In this document: piece after piece, positions 1 through 12,989 of the stretch
How positions within the stretch are numbered: position 1 is the first letter of the stretch
Layout: each line of letters opens with the position of its first letter
Origin: Irpex lacteus
Taxonomy: Eukaryota; Basidiomycota; Agaricomycetes; Polyporales; Irpicaceae
Assembly: GCA_001986395.2 (NCBI GenBank)
Contig: MQVO02000003.1
Span: 372,001 to 436,000, forward strand
DNA length: 64,000 nt
Direction: 5' to 3'
The notes under the pieces: generated by a model
Databases searched by the model: none
Told to the model about the DNA's origin: nothing
Seen by the model: only the letters and a program-made list of their open reading frames with translations
Program-made: the position numbers and the translations under genes

Positions 1-661
<661 letters not shown>

Positions 662-1268
662 ATGGCACCTAAACCCGCTTCGACTGCTGGCAAGGCCCCT
701 GCTTCCACCGCCTCCAAGGCTCCTGCTAAGACGACTGAGTCAAAGGCAGCGAAGAAGACTTCTAAGCCTGCGGCCTCTGGTGCTGACGGCGACAAGAAGA
801 AGAGACGCAAGACTCGCAAGGAGACCTACTCGTCTTACATCTACAAGGGTAAGCCACATGAAGTCGAACTTAGGATATCAAACTTGAACTCACACGACTC
901 CCAGTCCTCAAGCAGGTCCACCCTGACACTGGTATCTCCAACAAGGCAATGGCCATTCTTAACTCGTTTGTCAACGATATCTTCGAGCGTATTGCCACTG
1001 AGGCATCCAGTACGTTGGCGCATGCTCCGCGGGCTATATAAATTCTCAACTGACCTCGGCTTGCAGAGCTCGCTTCTTACTCTAAGAAGTCAACGATCTC
1101 ATCGCGAGAGATTCAGACCGCTGTCCGTCTCATTCTCCCTGGTGAGCTGGCTAAGCACGCCATCTCTGAGGGTACCAAGTCGGTGACCAAGGTACGATAC
1201 GATAATACTTTCGATTCCAACGATGTACTAACAGCAGTTTCTAGTTCTCGAGTGCCGGTGCCAAGTAA
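662..1268 (+). CDS. Histone H2B
   Basis: Core histone H2B, 146 residues. Exons 662-848, 905-1009, 1067-1191 and 1245-1268. The N-terminal tail is Lys/Ala/Ser-rich ([20 protein letters not shown]), followed by [32 protein letters not shown], the helix with [20 protein letters not shown], and the C-terminal [19 protein letters not shown]...TKFSSAGAK. Length and order match fungal H2B. The last exon codes only the final seven residues (FSSAGAK). The tail and exon structure are the same as in the second H2B at 18535. Confidence 0.97.
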
Positions 1269-1806
1269 ATGTTTATCTCTGTATGATTATTGTCTCTGTA
1301 TCGCGTACTCTACTGTATTCTTCTAGCCCTTATGGATTGTTCTCTTGGTCTTTCTCGAATCTCAATGTCTATCGTCTATCTCCCGCTTGTCAGTCTGAGT
1401 TCACCATTTTATGAGTGAGGCATATGTGCTCGTACGCTGGATACTCTTGTGAAGATTTGTCAGTTATCCTTCGGTGATATTTTTATGAAGTACTTTCAGA
1501 CCATGCTCATGCATAACCTCGGTGTGTACCTTTTGGGGCGCTTAACAGTGCCTTACTGCAATGAATGCTTTGTTCGACAATATCCTTTGAAGCGTATATC
1601 TACGTACACTGGAGTCACTGTACAGAACGGCTCTCTCGTCGTCCACTATTTACAGACAAAATCACCAACTGGTCTGAAGGAACTTAGCCAGAAATCAGGA
1701 CATGTCTATCCCACTCACGTGACCCAATAAATGCCCATCGCTGAGTTGCCTGCCGGTTGTCTCTTCACTCGTCCGTCATCACCCTCACCCGCTCTCTGTC
1801 CCTCGC
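1269..1806. other. Intergenic region, H2B 3' flank
   Basis: H2B 3' flank and upstream region of the next gene. A 93-codon open frame at 1449-1730 has no recognisable domain, no splice context and ordinary composition; I see no gene here. Confidence 0.5.
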
Positions 1807-4800
1807 ATGGCAACGCTGACAAGGCCCAAGTCGTTGCCGGCGGAGTCGTCGCATCACGTACAAAATGACATAACCTCGGGCATACCGACCCCATTCCCTA
1901 CTAATATCCTCGAGCGCAAACCAGACGAATATCTTGACATCCTCAAGCCAACCCACTCGCAAGGACAAGAAAAGAGCGAACGTGCAAGAGGTGCAGTTGA
2001 AAGCAATTCCTCTGAGAATGTATCATCGGTAAGAGTCAAGTTTTGCTGTTGCGACGTCTCTAACCGTCGCGCCAGGCAGACCTCGTTCCAACTCGCATCG
2101 GACAGGTTCAGGCGACATGCGTCACTGCCCTGCAAGACCTCCTGTTATCCTCGCGGACGACACCCAATCGTCGTCACTCTGTTCCCGCTCACGCTACGTA
2201 CGGACTCCAACGCCTCGTGAACGACTTACGCGTGGACACTGCGGGCGGTCAGATGTCCGAACTAACGCGCTCACTGTCCGACGACGAGCTCATAACCGAG
2301 TTAAACTTGCGAGTCGGTCATCTCGCACACAACCTTCCACCAAGGGAGGCAAAGCTGGCCGAGACCCTCGTCTCTCTGCTCACGCACCTTCATCACGTCG
2401 CACCTCTACCAACAGATGAACGGGAGCCGACATCACATACTACAAATGGCAACCCGTATGCTGCTTTGCAGAGACAAGTCAGTGATTTCCGACTGGAACG
2501 GTCCTCTTCGCCAGACAGTCTCAGTCGTGGTGCTACACCTGTCCAGGCGGTCGAATCCGCGCTCCTCTGGTCTCATATCGACGCAGAGCTTGAAGAGGTT
2601 CTGTCGCTCTGCCGCTCAAATTCCATCGATGACCCGTTCTCAGATAATCTGCCGCCAGAGTACGACCTCGCGGACTACGAGCTTCCTCAGTACGAACCTG
2701 CAGACGATGATTTGGACTACAGTAGCAAGTCTTCGTATAGAGCGGGTTCTATACTTCATCCCTCCTCCAGCCGATTGTATGACGCTGGAAACGAGAAGAT
2801 GAGGATGGACCTTGAGGCTGTGACCCTTGCCATCGATCGCTTGTACTCCGTAGCGCCTCAGCTACACAATCAACGTGTGGAATTGAAGCAAACCAAGGTC
2901 AAACAGATGGAGCGCGCAAAAACCAAGGGCAAGCAGCGCGCGACGGAGGAGGATATGGACTTACGCGATCTCGACAAGATGCTCGGTCTCATCAGCAAGG
3001 CGTCGGATAGGAAATTGAACGATCAGGCCGTGTTCGTCGACGAGTCTGCTATGAAGCGCAAGTTGGAGGTGGCGAACCAGAAAGCACAAGAGAAGGTACG
3101 AGAGTGAATATACCTCATTTTTGGTGCTTTAAGCGTGGAGCTTAATACTTGCCTATGAGACAGCGAGCGGCGTTTGTGGAGCAGCTGGCAAACCACTCAG
3201 AAGCCGGGCGCATGCACTCTCAAGATGCTTCGTTCTTACAACCCTCACATCGATCCCGCTCGCAGCCAGCGCTCGCAGACGACATGCACGACCCACATGC
3301 GCTCCTATCTCTACCCGAATTCATTCGTGAAGGTATTCCTGACGTCGTTCAACATCGCATGCAACTCGAGCGCGATCCGGAGGCGTTGCTCTCTCTCCCT
3401 GAGTTCATGAAGGAGCATCCTGTTCCCCAAGTCTCTCATATGTCTCGCGTTGGACGAGGCCAGTCCGTTTCGCAGATCGCCGATATTACTGGTGAATCGC
3501 ACGCGCCTCATAATGCGACTCAGAAGCTGAAGGGACGTCGGTCGAGGAGTATGTCGGAACCCCTTGCGTGGCTTCTGTCGGCTAAGCCTTCGTCCTCGTC
3601 CTCTGGATCCACTCTGGGACTCAAGCGGCGTGGTTCGAAACGACAGATACGTCCTGGGTCATCGTCTGGTGCCTCAACGCCGATCATTGAGGGTAAGGTT
3701 CACGCTCGCTCTATACTGTTCACTTGCTCACATCCTCGCAGAAGCTTTGGACGTCTCCTACGTTGCCGAGTACCATGAAAACCTTCAACACGTCTTCGTC
3801 TTCCTCGAAGTCTCGGGACTCCGGGCGGGCTTCAACCTCGAAGCAGAAGTTGTCCCCGAAGGCGATGTCGGACCTGGCCATCTCTTCCTCAAATGCGATA
3901 CAATAACGTCACCCCCGCTGACACTCCCCGCCCAAGTATCGCCAGGCCCTGCCACAGTATCCGTAGTCGGCGGCCGTCACTATCAGATCAAGCTGCCGAC
4001 GCCCAACGCGAGGAAGCCTGATCAGCCGTCTCCGTCAGATTCGACCTTCGCTCGAGATTTGTTGGACGCGACGTACTTCCAGGCTATCAGCCCTACGAGT
4101 TTCATTTGTTCGTCGTGCTCGCTGCCTCTGGTCCGTGCATCTCAGTTGCATCGGTATCGAGACCTACCGTCTGAACATTGGGCGGAGTTGGTCGACGCTT
4201 GGATGTGCCATGCGGATCAGAAACTGCACGAGCATGTTAAGAAGGGGTCGAAAGAGGGTTTCTGGCCGGGTGCTGGGGAGGTTTTGGTCGGCGGGAGTTA
4301 TGTGCTCATCCGGGAGGATTCGATCGTGAAGGTCAACCTCAGCGATGCGGAGACACAAAGCAAGTCAAGCGTAAGTCTTACTACACAATCTCTTCACATC
4401 ATATACGGATGCATAAGAAGGCCGGCATTGGGCTATACCTACCCATGGCCGCTCCATGTTGTTCGTGTATCTGTTCCGGAGTCATTTCGAAGCCCTCGTT
4501 GGTTTTGTTCTGGCAAAGGGCTTGATACCGGATGTTGTGTGGGGTGGCAGGACTAACGTCCTCTGGCTGATACAAATCGTCCAATATCTACGTTTCCGCG
4601 CTAAACAACTCTCCTGATGCTAAGGCTAATGCCTCGAGAGCTACCTGTGCTGATACATATTTTCTTCTTTCATACCTCTTGTTGTCATACAATTGAACTA
4701 ATTGACTTTATCTTTCTAGGTTGACGATTGGCATCGTATTCGATGCATATGTGGCGCCATTGTTGGAAGATGTCGACAGCATAACAGCTCTGAGGGGTCT

Positions 4801-5454
4801 GCAATGGTTTACCGGCTGGCGAAGTACGCGTTCAGGCCCGTCAGCCCCACCTCAGAGTGAGTCTGTTTACCATCTTAGAGACGTCCTCATCATACTGATG
4901 GTTAACCAGGCCTAGCCGTATCCCTCTGTCGGCGTTCATCGTCGAGGATATGAATGAGTTTGTCCATGCTCACGCGACATATCGTTTCATCATCATGGAC
5001 GAGGAGCAAGAGCGCCCGCGGATCCTTGTATGTGCTACATTTTATACATTTTGCCTTCATTTAAAGTTCGGGCTCTAACGCATCCATTCAGGCTTGGCTG
5101 TTCAAACCAAATATGAAGATAGCGTATGCAGTCCCGAGCCCGTATGTTATCCCCAAGAACGGTTCTTTCCGCGTTGCGAAGGTGCTCTTCAAGATTGTTG
5201 GTCCTTCAGTAGGACCTGACGATTTGCAAGCGTCAGTACCTCCTTGAGATGTCCGCTTGTACCTCCGTTAAATATGTCTCCTCTCCATTAGATTGCTCAA
5301 CAAGCATCCCGGCTTCCCACAAGCGGAGCACCTTTACTACCCCATGGACGTTTGTCGACGACTGGCGGTATTGCTCAAGGAGAGTAACACCGCTTATCCG
5401 GAAAGCATGCGTACCATGACTGGTCTTGACGTTGGCTGGCTCCAACGCGCCTGA
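1807..5454 (+). CDS. HECT-like E2-binding protein (UBE3D family) with long N-terminal extension
   Basis: Predicted ubiquitin ligase-type protein of about 985 residues. Exons 1807-2028, 2076-3095, 3164-3692, 3742-4370, 4720-4856, 4910-5027, 5092-5231, 5292-5454. The C-terminal ~400 residues fit the HECT_2/UBE3D family: a beta-rich start (YVAEYHENLQHVFVFLEV), a Cys pair in FICSSCSLPL near residue 712, the RIRCICGAIVG Cys motif near 806, and the closing MTGLDVGWLQRA. Known members bind E2 enzymes and cyclin B. Residues 1-590 are not part of that family: low complexity and acidic, with a Lys/Gln-rich coiled stretch and the motif ALLSLPEF twice, 30 residues apart (near 460 and 490). Intron 4371-4719 (349 bases) is long for this genome and may hide an exon. 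Two separate genes cannot be ruled out, but the splice phases run on and I saw no promoter or stop between the parts. Confidence 0.72.
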
Positions 5455-6353
5455 GATTATGGACGTTTTACTCCCACTCAACTTCCAACCCTGTAGTTCG
5501 TCACTGGTGTGCTTCTTGCAACCTGTTCTTGATATTCTTGCGCGCAATTTGTTGTTTTCCTCTCACTGACATAACATCATCATTTTAATTAGACGTTGCA
5601 ATCGTTGTTCCCCTCATTGTCAATGTATAGATCTATTGCAGCTTTTCAGATCTGCTGGTATCCAGGGTTATGGCGCTGTGCGGTTGCAGTTTCAGCGACC
5701 GAGGTGGCCATGGATCAAATACTGATGCAGATCTAGAAACGCGCATGTTCTCAAGTCGTCTTTTTGCTCGATGTGAGTTCCATGTAAGTGCGCGCTGTTC
5801 ATATAACAAATGAGGTTTGTCTGGCTACCTTCCTAACATAACACCTCGCTGACAATCCGGCGTAGTAGATGGAAATAAGACACCCACCCGCTCGTCTTGA
5901 TCGCCGCTCATTGGCACTTGAAGGAAAAACGGGCAGGCCCTGTACTTGGGCGGTGGTGTCCAGCGATGAGCAACTCACTTTTTTGCCAACGGATGACGAC
6001 TGATTGCTTTGTACAGAGAAGATTGCAATGGAGAGCAGTGCAATAGGATCTACCCCATGGCTCTGATAAACTATGACTACACAGGTCCCAAGTTCCCATT
6101 CACCCTCAGAATGATACGCCAATCACGATGGGCGGTGCAAGTCATCGTTCCTCGGGTTCACGGTGGCCTTTATATGAGTCAGCGGGTATAAAATGTGTGC
6201 AGACCTGGTTCCCCCGCTACCTGCCAACAGAATGAACACCACACGCTCAGAGGAAGAAGAATTCTCACCAGCATATGTGCAAGTCTTGTAAATATTCCAA
6301 TTTCTGACAACTTGTGGCTCGCGTCTCACTTTGGGCATGGGACAGGTTGAACC
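5455..6353. other. Intergenic, no gene seen
   Basis: About 900 bases between the UBE3D-like gene and the DUF6533 gene. Open frames on both strands (for example 5799-6122 minus) lack splice logic or family motifs. A TATATG/TATAAAA-like run near 6170-6190 lies about 170 bases before the next ATG and may belong to its promoter. Confidence 0.4.
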
Positions 6354-8088
6354 ATGAACTCATTTGGCTCATCGCTTCGTTATGTTCGTCATCGGAAGCC
6401 ACGTCGTCCAACTATCGATAATCATCTGATTTTCATCTCCCTCTCACAGCGGCATTAGTGTATGACAATCTTATCACCATAGCTGACGAGGTACAATTCA
6501 TCTGGAAGCAGGATTTCAGTGGCAGGACTGTGATATTCTTTGTCAACCGCTACTTTACTTTGTTGGTGATCATCCTATGCATCATAGGAACAGCTGTGGG
6601 GAAAGTCAGTATTCTACTACATCCTGATCGTTCAACCATTGACTTGGTCATTCTAGGGGTACGGCGAGTCTCCTCTGACGCTACTTTGCTGAATTCACAT
6701 TACCCTGCAGTTGCAATTCTATCATTACGATAGGGGTCATTCTGAACGCAAGTGTGAGTTTCGCGCGGAGCCGTCAGTTGCCTTTCACACTTCCCAACTC
6801 AGTGGAATTTCTTATTGACTCATTTGGACCAGTCTTCGCGGCGCTGCGCATATATGCCATATGTGACCGAACCATCACAGTGCCTCTTATAGTTCTCGTC
6901 CTCTCTTTGATACCGCTAGTAATGAACATTGTAAGGCGATGGTCCTGAAGCGGATGAACTCACCATCTAACTGCTCAACAGATCGCCGATGCTCTTCCGG
7001 GGCAGCCTGTCGAGGGATGCTCTGCCATAGTCACTGGATATACAATTATGTACGTATACGTAAACGAGTCGCGGGGATTCATTTGATACATTGATACTGA
7101 TTGTCATTAGTGGCAAGTTTCGCTATCGTCACGAAACCTCTGAATACTCAAGAACTCTGCCCTTTAGTTTGGATAGTAGAAGCAGCGATAACGCTAACAT
7201 CGGACACCCTTGTCATAGTCATGACATGGATCAAGACGGCAGGTATACGAAGGGAGGCTCTGCGCTGTAAAATCAACGTACCGATCTCAACTCTTCTGCT
7301 GAGAGATGGTGAGTAACAGCCATACCCTACATCAGCCTACATTGAAACAGCTTTGACATGCTATACAGGAACAATTCATTTCATGTAAATAGCTTCCCTA
7401 CATATGTAGGTGTACGAAACTAACAACTAGCAGACTGTTACTATGCATGAGCGTAACCGACATGATCCTCATGTTCTTCGACGTACGGTGGTGTTCTCAC
7501 TCTAAGCACTTCCAAAAGCTTATTCTCTTGCGCCCAGCCATCGGACAACAACACGAACATCGCTATATATGCGTATGACAGGCTCACCCTATTACACCAA
7601 CCCACTCGTCTGATACACATCTGGCAGGTTTCGTTCGATTACACTCTCCCACTTCATGATCAATCTCCGCCAAGTCTATCTTGAATGTGAGGGGAATCAA
7701 GCCTTAGGAACACTGCGTTCGTCCTCCATCCGCTTTGCGACAAGCGTCGTAGGGAATCTTGGCGCTCCGCTATCATTTGGGACAGAAGGTAGTATTTCGA
7801 TGGATCAGCTAGAAAGATCATCCAACCCACTTGCAGCGGGGCTGTACTTGGGGACAAACAACGAAGAAGATCACGTTCTGCTCTGCGAGAAAACGCATCC
7901 TGAATCTCCTAGGTGAGCTCACATTGTGCGTGGAGAACGGAGGCATACAGACAGCTTGATCCTGTAGCTCAGCCGCAGTATCTGACTGGCAAGAACTATT
8001 CGAAGATGAGGTGTACGGGCAGAAGCTATTATGCCACGTGCATCGGGGTGATACACTCAATAGCATTGAGGTGGGCTATACCAGCTGA
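6354..8088 (+). CDS. DUF6533 seven-helix membrane protein (with 2-nt microexon)
   Basis: Basidiomycete integral membrane protein of unknown function, about 374 residues. Exons 6354-6387, 6450-6604, 6657-6658, 6711-6751, 6803-6930, 6982-7049, 7118-7308, 7369-7384, 7434-7482, 7538-7572, 7628-7912, 7968-8088. The N-terminal DUF6533 block is clear (YDNLITIADEVQFIW, FSGRTVIFFVNRY). Then come hydrophobic helices with C-NSIITIGVILNA, LRIYAICDR, TLVIVMTWIKTAGIRREA, LLLRDG and the closing HFMINLRQVYLE. The cytosolic tail is polar. The frame holds only if GG at 6657-6658 is an exon between two 52-base introns (6605-6656 and 6659-6710), both with good donor, CTGAC/TTGAC branch and AG. Exon 7369-7384 is 16 bases. 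Start and exon 1 donor (GTCATC) are the weakest parts. Confidence 0.75.
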
Positions 8089-8551
8089 CTGAGGTTAATC
8101 CCATTGCTGACCTAATTTTCGTCTTAGCATGTCCAGTCGTGCGATGGCAACGAAGAGACAGAAGAAGACTATACGATGCCATAATACATAGTCATATCTA
8201 TAGCCTGAACAGCGGTCAGACTTTAATAGATGAATGGACAAATTATGGTTTATTACTTCTCGAGACAGATCGTGTGCGTGTGTTGGAATGCGTAACTTCT
8301 TGTGCAACATGGAAAATAAACAAATAACAAAGCCAAGAACGGAAGAAAAACTAAGCCACACCCCATGGTATCTGAAAAAATCCCCGTACAAAGCCTAACC
8401 ACTCTAAACGAGGAGCGTGAAAGAAGACAAACATAATAATAGTGCATTAATCGCAAGTAAATATTTTCACCCTTCTAAGCATCCCTTTGTGATTGAGGCC
8501 AGTCTCCCCGCGGGCCCTCAAATTGAACAGCACCACTGGAGCTCAGTCTGC
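8089..8551. other. Convergent intergenic region
   Basis: Shared 3' region of the DUF6533 gene (plus) and the RRM gene (minus). It is AT-richer than its flanks. Short open frames only; nothing else seen. Confidence 0.5.
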
Positions 8552-11500
8552 TCAGCTTGTCGTTGACGGAGCAGTGCTCTTTTGTATAGGATCAGAATCC
8601 GCTCGCGTTATCCCCGGATGCTCCACTCCGCTCAACGCACCCGCTGAGTTCGCCCGCGGCTTCGGCTGTCCTTCTCTTGACGAGTCCGCGTGAACGTCCT
8701 GCACTTCCAACTTGTCCATGTCCTTGACAAGGTTACCGAGGGGCGATGGGTCGGCAGAGTCCGTTTGCCACGAAGTTCCGTTCGAGCTTGGGAGATTAGG
8801 ACTTGCCTCCGTTCCAACTGTGGTAGCAGCAGTGGTACTACTCGAGCCAGGTCTGATATCGGCACCGTAGCTGAATTCGCCGCCACGTACACTGGATTCG
8901 CCTGCACTTCCAGACGCACTCTCCAGCTCAATCTCATTAGCGAGCCCGCTAGGCTTCGACGTCGAGCCAGTCGCACCGCCAAAGACTGGTGGGAAGTATC
9001 CCTGTGGTTCTTCAGGCTGACGAGGGCCCGAAGGCATAGGTGGGAAGTACCCAGATTGCGATGCGTGCACAGGTGCGCCCACCGCTGGGTTGATGTACGG
9101 GTTGGGGCCCGATCCTGGTCTGCCCCAAAATGCGCCCGGGGTCATGGCGACACCTGGTGAGAAGGGCGTGTACGGGGAAAGCATCGCCCCAGCAGGGTGA
9201 TGCAGATGAGGAAGGTATGCGCCCGGATGCGGCTGTTGTGCGTCACCAGAACCGTTTGCTGGTGGCAGTCCCTGTGAACCGCCTGCAGCTTGTTCGTAGG
9301 TAGGCGCAGTGGGCGAAGGTTGCGGAAGGAAGGTGAAAGAGGGCATACTCGGTGTTATCGGGGGTAGCCCGTGCGGTGTCATGTTCATGCCCATCATACC
9401 CATCATGACTGCTGGGTGATGTAGGGGAGAGGCATATGGGGAAGTCTGTATGGGATAGGCACCATGTGGAGAGAAAGCGTGCGTCGGAGGGATAGGGAAA
9501 GCAGCTACGTTGGGAGGGGGAGGGAGCGTGATCGGACCAGGGTGTGCGGGATGCATTGTGTTTGGTGAGGTAGCCGAGCTGGACTGTATGGAAGCAGACT
9601 GCTGTGACAGCGTAGGGGAGGTAGCAGTAGGAGATGTGGCTTGTGTTTGCGGCTGGCTGTTTTGTGGTGAAGTGGAGGAAGATACGACACGGAAAGACTC
9701 AGATTGTGAATGCCCATGTTGTGCAAAGGAACGCGGTTTCGATTTCGACGAGTCGTTTGACATAGGCGCAGGAGAGGGTGAGGTGGATGGCCTAGGGAGA
9801 TTGTCGAAGATATTGTCTCCAAGGGACAGAGGATTCCGCAGAATAGCCTCTGATGTATGATTGCTCGTCGACTGTGCAGGCTCGCCCTGTCCTGATAGTT
9901 GCTCCGGTTGCCAACTCTCGTATTGGCCATTGTTAGAAGTGCTGAACTGATACACATCGTAAGGAGAGCCTGGTGAGAAGTCATACGCGTACGGAGGTCG
10001 TACGGGCGGTAACGATATGTGCATCGACGTCTGCTGCGGCTGGTCGGAAGTTACCTGATAGAGTTGGCTTTGTGAATTCTGCCGGCTATGTTGACTATCC
10101 TGCATGCGAGGTGGTGTTTGAAGGTTGCCGGAATGTGAGAACAGTTGCGCAGAGTCTGACTTCGCTCTGTTCAAAGCACCCGGATGTTCGAACATGGACT
10201 TCGGGACTGCTGAGGCCACACCTGACGTAACTGTACTTGGTGACAGCGAAGTCGTGTCGTCCATATTGAAACGGAACGTCTGTGCATGTGAGTCCGTGTT
10301 TGACCTCTGTAACGAGCTAAACGGGGGCTGGAGGAAGCCATCGCGTGAAGAATCAAGGCCTGAACCGAAAGGACTCTGGTTCTGTCTTGCCTGTTCATGT
10401 TGCTGCATGAGCAATTGCTGAGCAAAGGATGCTGCATGTGTTAGCGTAGACGGACGCGCACTGGTCCGTGGGGATTGCGGGGCGGATAGAGAGAGGCCGG
10501 CTCCGAGAGCGGGGTTAACCCCCAAGCCGGCTAGAGGAAGCGCGGTTGCAGATGACGCAGAGAACTTATCGAAGTGCACCTTCAGCTGTCGGCCATTGAA
10601 TTCATATCTGGAATAATCGATATCAGTCTTCGAGCAACGTCGTCAACTGTACAGCCCTGCACGACGAAAGCGAGCTTTCATTATGCCGTCCAATCCAAAC
10701 AAGCCAGCAACATGACAAGGTCACGCATTTACGAGCATCTGGACAAAGTCAGCCGCGGATATGCATGTGGCTCACCTTCTCTATGTCAAGTCGACCCAGT
10801 GCGCTATCCGCGACTGACTGCATTTGTTCGTCCAAGCCAAGGGAAAGACTCTGGGCTATTTGCATAGCTTACGGCATGAATGACTCACCCATTGAACATC
10901 CTCACTGCACGCTCTGCGTCCATTTCCGTGGCGAAAACCACTGTTCCGAACCCCCTCGACCGACCATCGGGCCCTATACACAAGGGAAGGGTTATAAATG
11001 TCCGAAATTAATCGTCGGATTCTGCACAAGAGAAGATACATACCCAGCGCGACGTCAGCCCTCAGAATAGTACCAGCCTGACGAAACAAGTCCTTCAAGT
11101 CTTGCCATTGAATATGGAACGGAAGCTAGATGTCATACAAGGTTGATCAAGTGGGTCGATAATCAGCACATGCTGAAGAACGACGACACGTACGTTTCCC
11201 ACGAAAAGATTGCGGCTTCGTTCACCCCCACCGCCTGTGAGATGTGCAGTAAGCGGCGTGTGACTGCCTGTAAGTTGCGCTTGGAGAGCGGTCGGGGATG
11301 CAAGACCTGCAATGGGCGACGCGGCTTTGAGATATCTGTCATCCAGAGGGAACAGTGAAGGAGAGCTGGGCATCCTAGCTGATCTCGGTTGTGCGAATGG
11401 CGTCCCCGCCCCACTGCCAGTAGCGCTACCAGGCCCGGTGCTTAACCCTACACCTCCGCTCAGTCCCTGGGGTTGCATCTGGTGGTCCTCACCCGCCATC

Positions 11501-11936
11501 CTGTCTAGCCTCACCTCCAGTGTCCTCGTCTGCCATACGAATCCATTAAACATGTCCACTGCTCTGCCCGCATCCTCCGCCGTGGCCAAGAGCACTGTTC
11601 CATAGCCTCTGCTGCGATTATCTGGAGCCAGAGAAACGTCTGCGCGTAGCACTGTGCCCGCGCGACGAAATAGATCCTTGAGGTCTTGCCAGCGAACGCG
11701 GTAAGGGAGGTTTCCGACGAATAGTTGTGTGCGTGTGTCGCGTGGTGGTAGGTGGCCAGCTCCGCCGACAGCCGACGTGGCCATTTGTATGACTGCCTCG
11801 ATGTCGTCGTTCGTGGGCCGCGCACCAGCACTCGTCGCTGGCCGCGATGTCGGAGGCGTCGTCTGAGTCCCGAGCCACGAGATCGGAGTCAGGGCGCACA
11901 GATACAAAAGAAACCGGAAAATGGACAACTGACCAT
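8552..11936 (-). CDS. Two-RRM RNA-binding protein with long prion-like tail
   Basis: Probable mRNA-binding protein of about 964 residues. Exons 11936-11934, 11862-11194, 11125-11044, 10973-10889, 10607-8552. RRM1 (about residues 45-120) has RNP2 [11 protein letters not shown] and RNP1-like [13 protein letters not shown]2 (about 215-290) has NLFVGNLPFHI and [10 protein letters not shown]. The two share long near-identical stretches such as [19 protein letters not shown]. The rest is one exon of ~685 codons rich in Ser, Gln, Pro and Gly with no domain, as in granule-forming RNA-binding proteins. The arrangement resembles the fungal Gbp2/Hrb1 and hnRNP M type, but the exact orthologue is uncertain. 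Start: ATG at 11936-11934 in a CCACCATGG context, directly followed by a GTCAGT donor, so the first coding exon would be the ATG alone. An unspliced ATG at 11967 is the alternative. Confidence 0.85.
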
Positions 11937-12989
11937 GGTGGATGTGTCCGATGTTGGGTAGTAGCAAGCCGTAAGCGAGTGACCGATGCGATAGGGCGCG
12001 TCGTGCGCGACGCGAGTGTTTTAGGAAGGAGCGTCGGGCGTCGTGTGTCGGTCGTCGGTCGTCGTTTGCACTCGAAATGTTAGTTCACCAAATATGGGTA
12101 TTTTTCGAGATTATGATTAGCCGACAACGAATGCCGCTTTCAATGGGCGTCTGTTCGTCACCAGGCATTCGCCCCAAATTGCAATAAACGTCAAGGGATA
12201 TGTCGTGACGTCATATGTTACCGGCTTCCCTTCCTGCCAGAAATCAGGGTAACTTTCTTTATTTTCTCGATTTTTACAATCATTATATATTACATGCTGG
12301 TCCTACACCGGCTGGCCTCGCCACACTTACTCTCCTGTCCTGTGAGCTCTCAAAACCAGGTATGTCGCTATACGTCGAGGACAATAAGCAGAGCGTTCCT
12401 GGCAACGACCGATCCACTTACCCGCAGCACATCATCATCATGCCACGCGACTCAGACCGCCGGTGCGTCCGAATTTCACTTGTTAGAGGATCCAACGACT
12501 TGTGCGGCGGCGATACCATAGTATCGTCAAAGGCCGCAGGTAACGTCAAAGGTGCGCCAATGTTCCCCACACATGAACACGCGAACCGAAGGCCGGAAAG
12601 GTGCGTGGTGTTGTCGTCGTCGTCCAAACCAAAGTATACCTCTCGCAGGTTGACAAGAAAGTTTGCGACGACAAATGAACGTAATCTGTTTGGTCAAAAT
12701 GTGAGTGCAGCAGTACGTATTTGGTCAGTGGACATACACTATGATGAGAGGACTAATAGCACCGGACAGTGACAAATTCTATCATAGTTCTATCAGCATC
12801 ACCATGACAGACTAGATAGAAGGATTGGACGCACCCCAGATACTATGAATGCCAAGTCCGCGACGCCTAGAAAGAAATTCACCCTTCGAATATATCAGCC
12901 ACTTGATAGTTCACAACAATCAGGTTAGCTCACGAGAAACACATGGTGCCTACGTCATTCAACTCTTCAACAATAATTTATCCGATAGC
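11937..12989. other. Intergenic, no gene seen
   Basis: 5' flank of the RRM gene and beyond. The first ~150 bases are CG-rich with CGTCGG/CGTCGT repeats (11995-12065), typical of a promoter or leader. A 185-codon frame at 12215-12772 (+) has odd composition, no domain and no splice pattern; not called. Confidence 0.4.

Noticed and set aside
1449..1730. 93-codon frame downstream of H2B
   Set aside because: No homology-like features and no promoter or splice signal seen.
12215..12772. 185-codon plus-strand frame
   Set aside because: No family motif, no splice context, unusual composition; treated as chance.
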